DNA of 64,000 bases from Confluentibacter sediminis (GCF_003258355.1 NZ_QKPO01000007.1:1-64000), one strand, 5' to 3'. Counted from the stretch's first letter, positions 26,331-34,923 are shown. A program made the numbers and translations. Notes: a model not told the origin generated them from the sequence alone.

Positions 26331-26374
26331 CATGGTTGGTCTTAATTTTAAGCATCTTATTAAAATTCAGTCTT

Positions 26375-26791
26375 ATGGTAACAAGAACACCAGTTTCAGA
26401 AATAATGACGAAGAATATTATAGCAATATCCAGATCTGAAGATTTGAATAGAGCAGAAGTTCTTTTTAAAAAATATAATATCAGTCACCTTCCTGTTATT
26501 AGTGGGGAATCTATTGTTGGAATGTTAAGCTATGCAGATTTACTTAAAATAGGATATTCCAGTACAACCAAGGATGAACATGATATTGAAACCGTTATTT
26601 ATAATTTATTTACTATTGAACAAGTTATGACTAAAGACGTGGTATGTATTGATAGTAATACAGCCATAAGAGATGCTGCAGAAATTATCACTAAAAATAA
26701 TTTTCACTCTTTACCAGTTGTAGATGAATCTATTTTAGTTGGTATTGTAACTACTACAGATTTGTTAAATTATTTTTTAAAGAAATTTTAA
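26375..26791 (+). CDS. CBS-pair protein, copy 1
   Basis: A 138-aa protein from the ATG at 26375 (start MVTRTPVSEIMTKNI). Starting at 26249 would add a segment that overlaps the upstream gene and a hairpin and has no counterpart in the paralogue. Two CBS domains are present: VSEIMTKNIIAISRS to GMLSYADLLKIG, and IEQVMTKDVVCIDS to GIVTTTDLLNYFLK. CBS pairs bind adenine nucleotides and act as energy or ligand sensors, here without any fused effector domain. About 100 bp downstream lies a close paralogue; the two start and end alike, so a tandem duplication is likely. The regulatory target is unknown. Confidence 0.9.
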   Translation: MVTRTPVSEIMTKNIIAISRSEDLNRAEVLFKKYNISHLPVISGESIVGMLSYADLLKIGYSSTTKDEHDIETVIYNLFTIEQVMTKDVVCIDSNTAIRDAAEIITKNNFHSLPVVDESILVGIVTTTDLLNYFLKKF

Positions 26792-26812
26792 AAATTAAAA
26801 CTACTTTTTGTG

Positions 26813-26846
26813 TTCAGGAAGTATGATTTTTATCATACTTCCTGAA
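26813..26846. repeat. Perfect 15-bp hairpin between the two CBS genes
   Basis: TTCAGGAAGTATGAT, a TTTT loop, then the exact inverted copy ATCATACTTCCTGAA. There is no T tract right after the stem, so it is either a factor-independent terminator of poor quality, an RNA stability element or a protein-binding palindrome. Confidence 0.7.
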
Positions 26847-26892
26847 GGTTTATATTCTTAAATTTATAGTCAGCAATAAACCAAAAAGCATT

Positions 26893-27315
26893 ATGATACG
26901 CAAGATTCCAGTTTCTGCAATAATGACACAAAGTGTTATTTGCTTGGAAAAAGAGGATAATCTTGAAGATGCAGAATACCTATTCAAGATTCATCATATA
27001 AGACATATTCCTATTGTAAATAGTAAGTCAATTATTGGCATGCTTAGTAAAACAGATTTACAACGGATTGGATTATGGAATGATAGTGAAGATGAGAAAG
27101 ATTCTTCAATGAACGCATTGGTTAGATCTAATAAAACTATTGAAGAAGTAATGACTAAAAAATTAACCTGTGTGTCATCATCTACATCCGTTAAAAAAGT
27201 AGCTGAAATTTTTGCTAAAGAAGAATTTCATGCCTTGCCTATTGTTGATAATAATATTTTAATAGGTATAGTAACGACAACAGATTTAATAAATTTTTTG
27301 TTGAAACAATTTTAA
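26893..27315 (+). CDS. CBS-pair protein, copy 2
   Basis: A 140-aa protein with the same layout as the preceding gene: VSAIMTQSVICLEKEDNL to GMLSKTDLQRIG, then IEEVMTKKLTCVSS to GIVTTTDLINFLLKQF. The two paralogues share nearly the same start, linker and end. Likely role: soluble nucleotide-binding regulator or partner protein. Its stop overlaps the stop of the convergent rpe gene by 4 bp, so no terminator fits between them. Confidence 0.9.
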   Translation: MIRKIPVSAIMTQSVICLEKEDNLEDAEYLFKIHHIRHIPIVNSKSIIGMLSKTDLQRIGLWNDSEDEKDSSMNALVRSNKTIEEVMTKKLTCVSSSTSVKKVAEIFAKEEFHALPIVDNNILIGIVTTTDLINFLLKQF

Positions 27316-27974
27316 GAATTTGCAAGAGTTTTTAATTCAGAAATAGTTTGAATCTGATTAGTGCTTTTAAAAACAAAACTACCCGCAACCAATACATCTG
27401 CTCCAGCATCAATAAGCGTTTTAGCATTATCTGCACTTACGCCACCATCAACTTCTATGAGAGTTTTAGCCCCCTTTTTAACAATAAGTTCTTTTAGGTT
27501 TTTTATTTTGGTGTAAGTGTTCTCAATAAAGCTTTGCCCGCCAAAACCTGGGTTAACACTCATTATTAGTACAATATCAATATCATTAATAATGTCTTCT
27601 AAAAGATTGACATTTGTATGTGGGTTTAACGCAACCCCAGCTTTCATACCTTCGGACTTAATAGCTTGAAGGGTTCTATGCAAATGTGTGCAAGCTTCGT
27701 AATGAACGGTTAAATTATTGGTGCCTAATTTTTTAAAAGTGCTTATATATTTATCAGGATCGACAATCATTAAATGAACATCAACAGTCTTTTTTGTATG
27801 TTTGGTAATAGCTTCAAGAACAGGCATGCCATAAGATATATTCGGTACAAAAACACCATCCATAATATCAATGTGGAACCAATCTGCATCGCTTTGGTTT
27901 ACCATTTCAATATCTCTTTGTAGGTTAGCAAAATCTGCTGCTAAAAGTGAAGGTGCTATTAGTTTAGTGTTCAT
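27312..27974 (-). CDS. rpe: Ribulose-phosphate 3-epimerase
   Basis: A 220-aa TIM-barrel enzyme from the ATG at 27974 (MNTKLIAPSLLAADF). The frame opens further upstream, but a -7 promoter element lies inside that extension. It interconverts ribulose 5-phosphate and xylulose 5-phosphate in the pentose phosphate pathway (cytoplasm). Conserved blocks are LAADFANL, DWFHIDIMDGVFVPNISYG (catalytic and metal-binding His and Asp), VDVHLMI, HYEAC, SVNPGFGGQSF and IEVDGGVSADN. The length is normal for the family. Confidence 0.97.
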   Translation of the reverse strand: MNTKLIAPSLLAADFANLQRDIEMVNQSDADWFHIDIMDGVFVPNISYGMPVLEAITKHTKKTVDVHLMIVDPDKYISTFKKLGTNNLTVHYEACTHLHRTLQAIKSEGMKAGVALNPHTNVNLLEDIINDIDIVLIMSVNPGFGGQSFIENTYTKIKNLKELIVKKGAKTLIEVDGGVSADNAKTLIDAGADVLVAGSFVFKSTNQIQTISELKTLANS

Positions 27975-28004
27975 TTGTATTTGCGGTGTTTTTATTTTCT
28001 GATA

Positions 28005-28012
28005 CAAATATA
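28005..28012 (-). promoter_or_regulatory. rpe promoter -7 element
   Basis: TATATTTG on the minus strand, about 30 bp upstream of the rpe ATG; it matches the Bacteroidota TAnnTTTG consensus. Confidence 0.55.
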
Positions 28013-28063
28013 GAAAAGTCTTTTTGAAGTCTCTTTCTTTGAAAAAGGATTTAGAGATAGGAA

Positions 28064-28098
28064 TAAAAAATGAACCCACGGTAATCAGCCGTGGGTTC
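28064..28098 (-). terminator. Terminator after rpoD
   Basis: GAACCCACGG and CCGTGGGTTC pair perfectly around a 7-base loop. On the minus strand the stem is followed by a T run (plus-strand AAAAAA at 28065-28070). Confidence 0.85.
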
Positions 28099-28173
28099 TT
28101 TCATCAATCAAAAAACGAACAGTTATGTTGTAACTGTTTGTTACTGTTATTTAGTCGTAACTTATTGCAATTA

Positions 28174-29037
28174 CTAACCTAAATATGTTTTTAATATTTT
28201 ACTTCTAGATGTATGTTTTAATCTACGAATCGCTTTCTCTTTAATTTGACGTACGCGTTCACGGGTTAAGTCAAATGTTTCACCAATTTCTTCTAAAGTC
28301 ATTGGGTGTTGATTGCCTAAACCGAAATATAAACGAATCACGTCTGCTTCACGAGGTGTTAAAGTTTCCAACGCACGCTCAATTTCGGTACGTAAAGATT
28401 CATGTAACAATTCTCTATCTGGATTTGGTGATTCACCGCTATTTAATACGTCATATAAATTGGAGTCTTCACCTTCAACTAAAGGTGCATCCATACTTAC
28501 ATGACGACCAGAGTTTTTCATGGACTCTTTAACATCGTTAATAGTCATATCCAACTCTTTTGCAATCTCTTCAGCACTTGGTGGACGCTCATGACTTTGC
28601 TCTAAAAATGCAAATGTTTTATTAATTTTATTAATAGAACCAATTTTGTTTAAAGGTAAACGTACAATACGAGATTGTTCAGCCAAAGCTTGAAGAATCG
28701 ATTGACGAATCCACCAAACAGCATACGATATAAATTTAAAACCACGAGTTTCATCAAAACGTTGAGCGGCTTTAATTAAACCTAAATTACCCTCGTTTAT
28801 TAAATCGGGCAATGTTAAACCTTGGTTTTGATATTGCTTAGCCACCGAAACAACGAAACGTAAATTAGCTTTTGTCAATTTTTCTAAAGCAGCCTGATCG
28901 CCAGCTTTAATCCGTTGTGCTAATTCTACTTCTTCGTCTGCGGTAATTAAGTCAACTTTCCCAATTTCTTGAAGGTATTTGTCTAACGAAGCGGTTTCTC
29001 TATTAGTAACCTGCTTGGTAATTTTAAGTTGTCTCAT
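28174..29037 (-). CDS. rpoD: Primary RNA polymerase sigma factor (sigma-70/SigA)
   Basis: A 287-aa protein. Short primary sigma factors without region 1.1 are normal in Bacteroidota. Region 1.2 is [20 protein letters not shown] and region 2 is [31 protein letters not shown]-like ([29 protein letters not shown]). Region 3 is [17 protein letters not shown], and the region 4 helix-turn-helix is [20 protein letters not shown]. It directs core polymerase to housekeeping promoters. Its region 2 would recognise the TAnnTTTG elements seen repeatedly in this window. It is monocistronic, with its own terminator. Confidence 0.97.
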   Translation of the reverse strand: MRQLKITKQVTNRETASLDKYLQEIGKVDLITADEEVELAQRIKAGDQAALEKLTKANLRFVVSVAKQYQNQGLTLPDLINEGNLGLIKAAQRFDETRGFKFISYAVWWIRQSILQALAEQSRIVRLPLNKIGSINKINKTFAFLEQSHERPPSAEEIAKELDMTINDVKESMKNSGRHVSMDAPLVEGEDSNLYDVLNSGESPNPDRELLHESLRTEIERALETLTPREADVIRLYFGLGNQHPMTLEEIGETFDLTRERVRQIKEKAIRRLKHTSRSKILKTYLG

Positions 29038-29117
29038 CTAAAGTTCTTCTGTATTTTTAATATGAATACTGTTATTCAGTAGTTATACGTACAAAAGAAA
29101 GATAATGTTACAGGAAA

Positions 29118-29492
29118 TTAAATTTTTATTAATTTTTTGTTGCTGAGGTTTATGTCTTCTAGCATGTCTTCTGTAAATTTATAATGACCACGAGTGGTAA
29201 TTAATCTAAATCTATAAGATTTTAGTTTGCTTAAAGTGTTAAGAAATAACCATTTTGATTTTAGTAATCTTGGTTTTTCAGATTTTAAGCTAATATCAAA
29301 AAAATATTTTCTACCTTCTTTGCTGGCAACGATATCTGGTGTTATACTAATATCGCTTCCCTTTTTTAAATAAGATTTTGGAATGTCAAATCCATCGTGA
29401 TCAGCTTTTATATTTTCGTAACCACGATTTTCCAGATAAGTTATTGAAGTGTTTAATATTTCCGAATATTTTTCTTTGTCTGCAGAAATCAT
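29118..29492 (-). CDS. Small conserved protein, possible PD-(D/E)xK fold
   Basis: A 124-aa soluble protein with no signal. I do not recognise the family with certainty. The middle has SDISITPDIVASKEGRKYFFDISLKSEK-like strands (quoted in parts: TPDIVAS, YFFDISLKSE). The Asp, then Asp-x-x-x-Lys spacing resembles the core of PD-(D/E)xK nuclease-like folds, but in a weak form. Codon use matches neighbours and the frame is intact, so it is probably a real gene. It lies between rpoD and a decayed glycosyltransferase. Confidence 0.6.
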   Translation of the reverse strand: MISADKEKYSEILNTSITYLENRGYENIKADHDGFDIPKSYLKKGSDISITPDIVASKEGRKYFFDISLKSEKPRLLKSKWLFLNTLSKLKSYRFRLITTRGHYKFTEDMLEDINLSNKKLIKI

Positions 29493-29503
29493 ATTTATAG
29501 TTT

Positions 29504-30330
29504 TTAAATTAAGTCTATTTCATAATATAATGAAAATGAGGACAAAAGCAAATTTTTAACAACTTTTAACTCAACGGACGTTGTTTTTTCAGACAAGCCC
29601 CTTGTTAACCGATCTCTTATTCCGGAAGTTGCAATGGCATAAGGTGTAATCCAAAATAAAGCAAAGGAGTATGAAATACGCGATATGAATAAGCACAAAA
29701 TGCTTCTTTTTATTTCATATTTATGAACATAATATACTATAGAGAAAGTACAATTAAAATATTTGATAAGTATATTCTAAGAAAAGTAATGGGTGAATTA
29801 AAGCGAATAGTAGAATGAATATGATGAAATAACAGCTCATTATCAGTCTTATAGCATGGTTTGTGAATGATAGTCGGCTCCCGAATTTATTACTTTTTCC
29901 AAAGTCGATAAAAACATATTTGGACATTATAATATTCTCTTTAACATTACTTCTTCCCATTTAATAAACGTTTTATAAAACCCAATATAATTTTCGGCCA
30001 CATTTACATAAGCGATAGCATTTTTTGAAATAAAACATGTATTCCTTGTTTTAATATCATGTTGGTTATCTCGCGATCCTCTCCAAATATCTGATGGTTT
30101 CCCATTAGGTAAGCTTTTGATAACAGCATCACTTCTGTAAGCCGTTAAAGCTCCAGATTGACCATAGGACTGAATTCAAACTGATTTCTGCGAAACGTAC
30201 AAAGTCGAAGCTTAATGCAAAGCTTATATCCAACATTCTTGAATGAATTTATTATAAGCGGCCACTATAATGGTACGTGTTGGTAATTCATTGTACGATA
30301 CGGACGCAACTGGTTTGTACTGGAACTATT
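29504..30330 (-). pseudogene. Decayed hyaluronan-synthase-like family 2 glycosyltransferase
   Basis: Reading the minus strand across several frames recovers pieces in the right order. First comes RTIIVAAYNK (GT2 start), then FNSVLWSIW and, one frame over, SGALTAYRSDAVIKSLP. RDNQHDIKTRNTCFI follows (compare the GDDRxLT acceptor motif), then ENYIGFYKTFIKW and, after a shift, GRSNVKENIIMSKYVF (compare QxxRW...RE). A membrane segment SCYFIIFILLFALIHPLLF comes next, and finally ALFWITPYAIAT with LTRGLSE (compare the C-terminal WGTR). At least three frameshifts and several in-frame stops break it. Most of the family core between the first two pieces has been deleted. The two short open frames inside (29504-29698, 29754-29960) are only fragments of it. 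Confidence 0.7.
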
Positions 30331-30633
30331 ACATATAGTTTACAAACAATTTTTATAAGACGTATAGTAATAAATTTGAATGGGGTTTTTTAATATTTTT
30401 TATCAATGGCTCTGTTAATTTTGATTATTGAATTCGAATTAAATACTGCTATAATTATCTGTTTTAAGGAAATGAAAATGAGAAAATTAAAAAAATATTA
30501 TTATGACCGTAAGGCATTAATGATTTGTAAACTTGATGTTAAAAATGAGTTATAAATAATTTTTAGTGTAACAGAACAAAAAAACAGTCGTCTCTTAAGT
30601 ATATCAAAAAACAATAAATTAAAATCTTTCATC
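30331..30633. other. A+T-rich gap upstream of the ankyrin gene
   Basis: About 300 bases between the 5' end of the decayed glycosyltransferase and the ankyrin gene. No open frame, RNA or repeat is recognised. It probably contains eroded sequence plus the ankyrin gene promoter. Confidence 0.4.
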
Positions 30634-31026
30634 ATGAAAAAAACAATCATTATTTCCGCTATCGCTTTATGTTTCTCTGTAGCAACAATACAAGCTAATT
30701 CAAGTATTAACACTTTAAACAACCAAAGCGTTAAAATTTCAACAAGTTTTAAAGTAAGCCCATTTTGCATTTCTATTGCTAAAGGTGATTTTGAAACAGT
30801 AAAAAAACTGGTAGAATTAGGCGCGGATGTCAATCAAAAATCTGATGGTATGACGCCAGCTATGTATGCTGCCAAGTACAATAGAATTGATATTTTAAAT
30901 CTTTTAATAGCAAATGGAGCTAATTTAAAAGCAAAATCAGACAAAGGTATGACGGCTTTAAAATATGCAGAATTGCACAAAGCAGATGATGCTAAAGCAA
31001 TAATAGAAGAAGCCATGAAAAAATAA
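30634..31026 (+). CDS. Secreted ankyrin-repeat protein
   Basis: A 130-aa protein with a signal peptide (residues 1-21, ending IQANS). Two ankyrin repeats follow: FCISIAKGDFETVKKLVELG, then GMTPAMYAAKYNRIDILNLL with GMTALKYAELHKADDAKAII. Ankyrin repeats mediate protein-protein contacts, and in the periplasm such small proteins are mostly uncharacterised. It is a single gene with a clear terminator downstream. No partner can be named from the neighbours. Confidence 0.88.
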   Translation: MKKTIIISAIALCFSVATIQANSSINTLNNQSVKISTSFKVSPFCISIAKGDFETVKKLVELGADVNQKSDGMTPAMYAAKYNRIDILNLLIANGANLKAKSDKGMTALKYAELHKADDAKAIIEEAMKK

Positions 31027-31067
31027 TAATTATAGATAATATTTAATTATTTGAGTTAGTCACTCTT

Positions 31068-31095
31068 TAAACCCTGAAATTCAGGGTTTTTTTTA
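31068..31095 (+). terminator. Terminator after the ankyrin gene
   Basis: AAACCCTGA and TCAGGGTTT pair around AAT, followed by a T run into TTTTTATTT. Confidence 0.85.
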
Positions 31096-31119
31096 TTTAA
31101 AATGTTTAGATGTCCAATG

Positions 31120-31578
31120 TTATATTCCTAAAGTTTTACCCATAACATAATGAATTCCAATTTCAGGGATAATAAAGGAGTCTCCTTTTATGGTGTAATT
31201 GTTTTTTTGATAAAAAGGAACTGCAATTTTTCTAGCATTACACCAAATCATTTTCACACCTTGTTTTGCAAGAATTGATTCTCCAAATTTTAAAATATGG
31301 TGACCATAACCATTTCCTTGAAACACTTTTAATACAGCCATGCCACGTAATTGAAACTGATTGTTTTCTAAAAATAATTTATTAGAATTCTTCATAAATG
31401 TAGCCACAGCAATTAACCTATCGGCCATAAATAACCCCACATGAAACGTGGTTTCAAAATCATCTCCATCAAAAATGCAAGCTTCAATTGACTTTCCTTC
31501 ACGTAAAACAGGCTGTCTTATAGACCAAGCTTCTTCTGAGGTTATTAGCTCAATTCTATAATTTGAATTTTTTAGCAT
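31120..31578 (-). CDS. GNAT-family N-acetyltransferase
   Basis: A 152-aa protein from the ATG at 31578 (MLKNSNYRIEL). The longer frame from 31614 would begin upstream of a TAnnTTTG element that fits this gene, so it is rejected. The acetyl-CoA-binding block is FQLRGMAVLKVFQGNGYGHHIL (motif A pattern Q/RxxGxG/A as QGNGYG), followed by MIWCNARKIAVPFYQKNNY, the usual motif B. Family members acetylate small amines, antibiotics or protein N-termini, and the substrate here is unknown. It is a stand-alone gene. Confidence 0.9.
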   Translation of the reverse strand: MLKNSNYRIELITSEEAWSIRQPVLREGKSIEACIFDGDDFETTFHVGLFMADRLIAVATFMKNSNKLFLENNQFQLRGMAVLKVFQGNGYGHHILKFGESILAKQGVKMIWCNARKIAVPFYQKNNYTIKGDSFIIPEIGIHYVMGKTLGI

Positions 31579-31601
31579 AAAAATAGATTTTAATGATTTT
31601 C

Positions 31602-31609
31602 CAAACTTA
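31602..31609 (-). promoter_or_regulatory. Promoter -7 element of the acetyltransferase gene
   Basis: TAAGTTTG on the minus strand (TAnnTTTG), 23 bp upstream of the chosen start. Confidence 0.5.
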
Positions 31610-31712
31610 AACAAAATAATTACTTAGAGGCGTTTTTTATTTTCATCTAAAAATATTCCATAATTTTTTTAATAAGTTGCTTTTTTTCTTGGAAATGAAA
31701 GTTTAGTTTGTA

Positions 31713-31720
31713 TATATTTG
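31713..31720 (+). promoter_or_regulatory. Promoter -7 element of tRNA-Gly
   Basis: TATATTTG, ending 10 bp before the mature 5' end of the tRNA. Confidence 0.7.
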
Positions 31721-31730
31721 CGCCATAATT

Positions 31731-31803
31731 GCGGGAGTAGCTCAGTTGGTAGAGCGTCAGCCTTCCAAGCTGAATGTCGCCGGTTCGAACCCGGTCTCCC
31801 GCT
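31731..31803 (+). tRNA. tRNA-Gly, anticodon TCC
   Basis: A 73-base cloverleaf. The acceptor GCGGGAG pairs with CTCCCGC plus discriminator T. The D-arm contains AGCTCAGTTGGTAGAGC. The anticodon arm CAGCC-TTCCAAG-style loop gives anticodon TCC (reads GGA/GGN). The T-arm is CCGGTTCGAACCCGG. CCA is not encoded. A strong terminator follows at once. Confidence 0.97.
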
Positions 31804-31805
31804 CG

Positions 31806-31841
31806 AAAGTTTCATCTAAAAGATGAAACTTTTTTATTTTA
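31806..31841 (+). terminator. Terminator after tRNA-Gly
   Basis: AAAGTTTCAT and ATGAAACTTT pair around CTAAAAG, followed by a T-rich run. It overlaps the last codons of the convergent peptidase gene and may serve both strands. Confidence 0.85.
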
Positions 31842-32541
31842 AGGTATTTAATTCAGTATCAGGAGTAACTTCATAGGGTGCTTTGTTTTGTTCAAATATT
31901 CTAGCCGTTAAATCGCCTTTTAATAGTATCGAATTATCTGTTACTTGCAACCAACTTCCTTCACGTAAACCAATAACGGGTGGTGTGTTAAAATGATGGA
32001 ATTCTTGTATTCTAGTTTCGCGGGTTTCACCCATATGTTTGCTGTCAGGATTTGGGTCTAAATAATGTGGATTTATATTAAAGGGAACGAAACCAATAGC
32101 ATTAAAACTCGGTGGATATATAATGGGCATATCGTTAGTTGTTTTGATTGTTAGCCCACAAATGTTACTCCCTGCACTGGTACCTAAATACGGTGTTCCT
32201 TTTTTTACGGTGTCGTTCAAAATGGTTATTAAATTATTTTTATATAATTGGTATAATAAAACAAACGTGTTTCCTCCACCCACAAAAATGGCTTGGGCAT
32301 TTTTTATTGCTTCCGCTGGGTTTTCAAAGCTATGAATCCCTTTTACTTGCTTATTTATGTTTAAAAAAGCCTCAGACACTTTTTTTGTGTAATCGTCATG
32401 AGATATCCCACTTGGTCTGGCATATGGAATAAATAGGATTTCAGAAGCATCTTTAAAAAAAATGATTAAATCATCTAAAAGATATTCTAAATAACCGCTG
32501 CCATGAAGGGTTGACGTACTTGCTATAATGATATGTTTCAT
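31834..32541 (-). CDS. pepE: Peptidase E (alpha-aspartyl dipeptidase, family S51)
   Basis: A 235-aa cytoplasmic serine peptidase with a class I glutamine-amidotransferase-like fold that cleaves Asp-Xaa dipeptides. Signature blocks are IIIASTSTLHGSGYLEYLL (start), AIFVGGGNTFVLLYQLY (the GGGN motif), LGTSAGSNI (nucleophile Ser in GTSAGSN) and FVPFNINPHYLDPN with the catalytic His. The length is that of E. coli PepE (about 229 aa). It is monocistronic and convergent with the tRNA gene. Confidence 0.95.
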   Translation of the reverse strand: MKHIIIASTSTLHGSGYLEYLLDDLIIFFKDASEILFIPYARPSGISHDDYTKKVSEAFLNINKQVKGIHSFENPAEAIKNAQAIFVGGGNTFVLLYQLYKNNLITILNDTVKKGTPYLGTSAGSNICGLTIKTTNDMPIIYPPSFNAIGFVPFNINPHYLDPNPDSKHMGETRETRIQEFHHFNTPPVIGLREGSWLQVTDNSILLKGDLTARIFEQNKAPYEVTPDTELNTLK

Positions 32542-32663
32542 ATAAGTTAATTTTTATGTAAAGCTAAGTATATGTTAGTTTTAACAAAAATTTATACGCA
32601 ATTTACATTTTATTTAAGATTTGAAGAACGTTCTTTATATTTAAGTATTTTAAATAAAAATGG

Positions 32664-33461
32664 GTGAAGCAAAAACTACTTTTAATTTCATTTATCACCA
32701 TATCATCCTCTTTGCTGGCACAAACCATTAAAAGGGTAGGTTTAAATGGTTTGATTTTTGCCGATAGTGATGATGTTGAAGCTATTACGGTTTACAATAA
32801 ATCATCCAATAAAGGTACTATAACAAATAATAAAGGGGAATTTGTTTTAGCTGTTGCAGAAAACGATATTATTGAAATTTCTGCCTTACAATTTGGAACC
32901 CAAATCGTCAATATAACAAAAGAAGTGATAGAATTAAAATCAATTAAGATTCACTTGGTAGAACAAGTTAATCAACTTAATGCGGTTTTATTAACGCATG
33001 GTTTATCGGGTAATTTATTGGTTGATATTGATAATGTTCAATTGCCGCCTAAAATAGAGATGAATATAGGTAGCATCAATGCTTTAGAGTTATACGATGA
33101 TAGGTCTTTTCAGGATTTTAAAGTTACAAAAGACTTAAATGCTATGACCAACAAGGGTGGACTTTACAATGGTGCGGATTTTGTTAAAATAGCGAGCTTG
33201 TTATTTAAACCAAAGAAGCGTACTTATCCGGACGATAAACCCAAATATGAAAGACCTAAATTATTAATAGATATTTATTCCCAAAAGCATATAGGTGAAA
33301 CATTTAATATTCCGCAAACACAAGTAGAAGGATTTATTGCTTTTGTTGAAAATAATGGTATGTCCCAAGAATTATTAGATGGTAAACATGAATTTGAATT
33401 GATTGATTTTTTAGTAAAGCAAAGTGAATTATTTTTAAAGCAATCCCATGTTAAAAAATAA
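32664..33461 (+). CDS. Secreted CarboxypepD_reg-like protein A
   Basis: A 265-aa protein with a GTG start; the ATG four bases earlier is out of frame. The signal peptide ends SLLAQ. Residues 28-105 form a carboxypeptidase regulatory-like beta sandwich (VEAITVYNKSSNKGTITNNKGEFVLAV), as found at the N-terminus of TonB-dependent receptors but here without a plug or barrel. The C-terminal half is helical and unrecognised. Its stop overlaps the start of a related gene by 14 bp, so both are co-translated. The envelope function is unknown; homologous pairs beside an M1 peptidase appear, from memory, to be common in Flavobacteriaceae. Confidence 0.8.
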   Translation: MKQKLLLISFITISSSLLAQTIKRVGLNGLIFADSDDVEAITVYNKSSNKGTITNNKGEFVLAVAENDIIEISALQFGTQIVNITKEVIELKSIKIHLVEQVNQLNAVLLTHGLSGNLLVDIDNVQLPPKIEMNIGSINALELYDDRSFQDFKVTKDLNAMTNKGGLYNGADFVKIASLLFKPKKRTYPDDKPKYERPKLLIDIYSQKHIGETFNIPQTQVEGFIAFVENNGMSQELLDGKHEFELIDFLVKQSELFLKQSHVKK

Positions 33462-34254
33462 GCATCTTGTACTTTTAATAATGTTATTATGGTTTCATTT
33501 AGGAATGTCTCAATCTGCTGAAATTGTAGGAATTGTAAAAAGCTATGTAAGTGTAGAAAATGTTAATATTATAAACAAAACCACCTATAATTATGCTATA
33601 ACAAATGCTAAGGGTGAATTTAAAATTTTGGTTAAATTAAATGATACTCTACAGTTTTCTTCTATGTTGCACAAAACAAAATATGTGGTTATAGATAAAA
33701 ATATCCTATTGCTAAAAGTAATTAAGGTAAATTTAGAAGGACACATTAATGAACTCAAAGAAGTTACTGTTGGTAATTTGTTAAGTGGAGATTTGCTTAA
33801 AGACATTCAAAATATTGAAGGGAAGCCACCTATTAATTTTTATGACGTTGGCATACCAGGTTATACGGGTAAAATAGCAACACAAAGCGAGCGAAGGTTA
33901 AGTGAAGCATCAAGCCTTGATCCTAAATTGGGAGGTTCTTTAGGAGGGGTTGGAGTTTCAATATCTGCAACGGCTCTTATAAATGCCATTTCGGGTAGAA
34001 CAAAACGGCTGAAAAGCATGGTTAAACTTGAAGAAAATGAAGTATTAATACAAAGTATAAAAGGACGCCTAGGCAAAGATTTCTTTGCTTCAAACCCACT
34101 GGAGGACGATTTAAGAATGGAGTTTTTCTATTTCTGTGGAGATGATGAGAATTTCATTAAATATTGTAAAAATCAAACTGATTTTGAAATATTTGAATTT
34201 TTGAGAATGAAATACAAACAATATTTAGAAAACAGAAATGAAACTGAAGATTAA
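33448..34254 (+). CDS. Secreted CarboxypepD_reg-like protein B
   Basis: A 268-aa protein, a paralogue of the preceding gene. The signal peptide ends LGMSQS, and the beta-sandwich block VENVNIINKTTYNYAITNAKG with GEFKILV follows. A shared KVNLEGHINELKEV stretch matches KIHLVEQVNQLNAV of protein A. The middle is Gly-rich (KLGGSLGGVGVSISATAL). Residues 180-265 are helical and charged. I do not recognise a catalytic site. Overlap with protein A indicates a common role in the periplasm or at the outer membrane. Confidence 0.8.
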   Translation: MLKNKHLVLLIMLLWFHLGMSQSAEIVGIVKSYVSVENVNIINKTTYNYAITNAKGEFKILVKLNDTLQFSSMLHKTKYVVIDKNILLLKVIKVNLEGHINELKEVTVGNLLSGDLLKDIQNIEGKPPINFYDVGIPGYTGKIATQSERRLSEASSLDPKLGGSLGGVGVSISATALINAISGRTKRLKSMVKLEENEVLIQSIKGRLGKDFFASNPLEDDLRMEFFYFCGDDENFIKYCKNQTDFEIFEFLRMKYKQYLENRNETED

Positions 34255-34313
34255 CAACTTTAGAATGCTTTTGAAACATTAAAATATAATTATCTTAGCC
34301 CTAAAATATTGAC

Positions 34314-34817
34314 ATGAAGTTTTTTAAAATCACTTTCTTGGTATTTGCATTGTCTTTTTTTGCATTTACAACGATGCATAAATATTATATAAGCGTCACA
34401 CAAATTGAATATGTACAAGAAAAACAATCGGTTCAAATAATTTCTAGAATTTTCATAGATGATTTAGAAGAATTATTGAGAGTAGAATATGATAAAACCA
34501 TCACATTGGCAGAAAAAAATGAACCTAAATCTATAAATGATTATATAGAGACATATTTAAAAGAAAAAATAAAAATAAAGATTAATGATAAAGAAGTAAA
34601 TATCTCTTTTATAGGTAAAGAATATGATACCGACATTGTCAAATGTTATATGGAAATACAAGGTGTAAAAAACATTCAATCTTTTGAAATAAGTAATCAA
34701 GTTTTATTCGATTTTTTTAATAACCAGCAAAACATTATTAAAACAAAAATAAACTCAAAAGAAAAAAGTGTCATTCAAACAATAGATAAAAACGACACCG
34801 TGTTAAAGTTTAACTAA
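34314..34817 (+). CDS. DUF6702-family exported protein
   Basis: A 167-aa protein with an N-terminal signal or anchor (residues 4-20) followed by HKYYISVTQIEYV. That HKFYIS-like start and the block IISRIFIDDLEELLR are typical of DUF6702, a family I know only from Bacteroidota and which has no assigned function. The body is predicted all-beta with a charged helix (YIETYLKEKIKIKI). It lies between the CarboxypepD_reg-like pair and the M1 peptidase, an arrangement that seems usual for this family, so a shared envelope process is likely. Confidence 0.8.
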   Translation: MKFFKITFLVFALSFFAFTTMHKYYISVTQIEYVQEKQSVQIISRIFIDDLEELLRVEYDKTITLAEKNEPKSINDYIETYLKEKIKIKINDKEVNISFIGKEYDTDIVKCYMEIQGVKNIQSFEISNQVLFDFFNNQQNIIKTKINSKEKSVIQTIDKNDTVLKFN

Positions 34818-34923
34818 ATAAATGTTTGTTTGTTTCGTTATTTATTGTAAAATAGCTTTTTTTGTAAAAAAATAATAATGAATTTAGCGTGATGCTAATT
34901 ATAATTTAAAAACAAAGCTCAAA

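Noticed and set aside
26249-26374. N-terminal extension of the first CBS protein
   Set aside because: It overlaps the upstream gene end and a hairpin, and has no counterpart in the paralogue 100 bp downstream.
29504-29698. 64-aa open frame as a gene
   Set aside because: Its sequence fits the C-terminal part of the decayed glycosyltransferase, and it has no start context of its own.
29754-29960. 68-aa open frame as a gene
   Set aside because: It matches the middle of the same decayed glycosyltransferase after a frameshift; the apparent start is inside the KW...RE motif.
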